From the NCBI GenBank assembly GCA_025353235.1, contig JANXQZ010000959.1, forward strand, positions 1-6,942: a DNA stretch of 6,942 nt, given 5' to 3'. The stretch's first letter is position 1. Each line of letters starts with the position of its first letter. Origin of the DNA: Bryobacterales bacterium (GTDB lineage: Bacteria > Acidobacteriota > Terriglobia > Bryobacterales > Bryobacteraceae). Below are positions 6,763 to 6,942 of the stretch, in pieces. The notes beneath the pieces were generated by a model. That model saw nothing but the letters and a program-made list of their open reading frames with translations, was not told the origin of the DNA and searched no databases. The position numbers were made by a program, and so were the translations under genes.

Positions 6763-6798
6763 GCAGATTGTTAATCTGCAGCCGATTGTCAATCGGCT
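6763..6798. repeat. Two tandem perfect hairpins, REP-like intergenic element
   Basis: Two adjacent inverted repeats fill 36 bases. The first is GCAGATT-GTT-AATCTGC (6763-6779), a 7-bp stem with a 3-base loop. The second is AGCCGATT-GTC-AATCGGCT (6780-6798), an 8-bp stem with a 3-base loop. They share the core GATTGTYAATC, so they look like diverged copies of one palindromic unit. They lie 41 bases past the stop of the upstream - strand gene and about 64 bases before the kinase start. No T-run follows in either direction. Possible roles are a REP/BIME-like repeat, an mRNA 3'-end stabiliser, or a protein-binding site; the genome copy number would decide. Confidence 0.7.
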
Positions 6799-6839
6799 CG
6801 GCGTGCCTTCATCAGATCAACTGACAAACTAGTAAGCCG

Positions 6840-6942
6840 CTAACGCAATTCCGCCACGGTATAGCGCAGCTCGCGATCCAGCACCATTTCCATCGAGGTT
6901 CCCCTGGGCATGATCACATCCGGCCCGCGCGAGGCCAGGACG
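6840..6942 (-). CDS. C-terminal end of an unrecognised protein (partial, runs off the window)
   Basis: On the - strand an open frame enters at the window edge and runs 33 codons to a TAG at 6840-6842. It reads VLASRGPDVIMPRGTSMEMV and then LDRELRYTVAELR. The pattern RGPDV-x-x-PRGT-x-x-E-M-V-L-D-R-x-L looks like a conserved C-terminal block that I associate with acidobacterial exported or surface-type proteins, perhaps with a TrbI/VirB10-like tail; this comes from memory and cannot be tested here. The composition is clearly protein-like and the frame is in the same direction as the kinase gene downstream. The stretch between its stop and the kinase ribosome binding site (6711-6839) holds the tandem hairpins and an AT-rich segment, and no further gene. 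Confidence 0.6.
   Translation of the reverse strand, partial: VLASRGPDVIMPRGTSMEMVLDRELRYTVAELR

Noticed and set aside
6763..6798. Tandem hairpins considered as an intrinsic terminator for the upstream - strand gene.
   Set aside because: Neither hairpin is followed by a T-run on the - strand (the next bases are CCCCACATTGG), so the classical signature is missing.

Overview
The window looks like chromosomal DNA from a member of the Acidobacteriota, probably a Koribacter- or Terriglobus-like soil lineage. This is an inference from protein style and gene order: a secreted-type S9 peptidase, miaB followed directly by a DUF151 bifunctional nuclease, a Cytidylate_kin2-type kinase, and a C-terminal tail that I associate with acidobacterial proteins. 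I ran no database search.

Layout. On the + strand at the left are the C-terminal part of an S9 (prolyl oligopeptidase family) peptidase, 51-1232, and then a polytopic membrane protein of the lysylphosphatidylglycerol synthase/flippase transmembrane family, 1254-2285. Everything from 2282 to 6942 lies on the - strand. Read in the direction of transcription it holds: the last 33 codons of an unrecognised gene (6840-6942); a short intergenic region with two tandem perfect hairpins (6763-6798); a cytidylate kinase-like protein (6042-6698, GTG start with a strong ribosome binding site); a DHA2/EmrB-type 14-TM drug efflux transporter (4499-6064), overlapping the kinase gene by 23 bases; an 87-base gap with an interrupted stem-loop; miaB (3083-4411); a bifunctional nuclease (2584-3069); and a small uncharacterised protein (2282-2587). 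The two strands converge at a single CTAG that supplies the TAG stop codon of both facing genes.

How the genes work together. The last three - strand genes are tightly packed (13-base gap, then a 4-base overlap) and almost certainly share a transcript: MiaB modifies tRNA A37, while the nuclease and the small protein have no obvious link to that job beyond gene order. The kinase and transporter genes overlap and are probably translationally coupled. The left-hand pair, peptidase and membrane protein, may also be cotranscribed.

Most of the window is ordinary housekeeping and accessory metabolism, and I see no CRISPR array, insertion sequence, tRNA, phage gene or convincing new system. The points most worth a second look are an in-frame TAG at 18-20 that appears to interrupt the S9 peptidase reading frame, the tandem REP-like hairpins at 6763-6798, the shared CTAG stop, and the small protein co-encoded with the nuclease.
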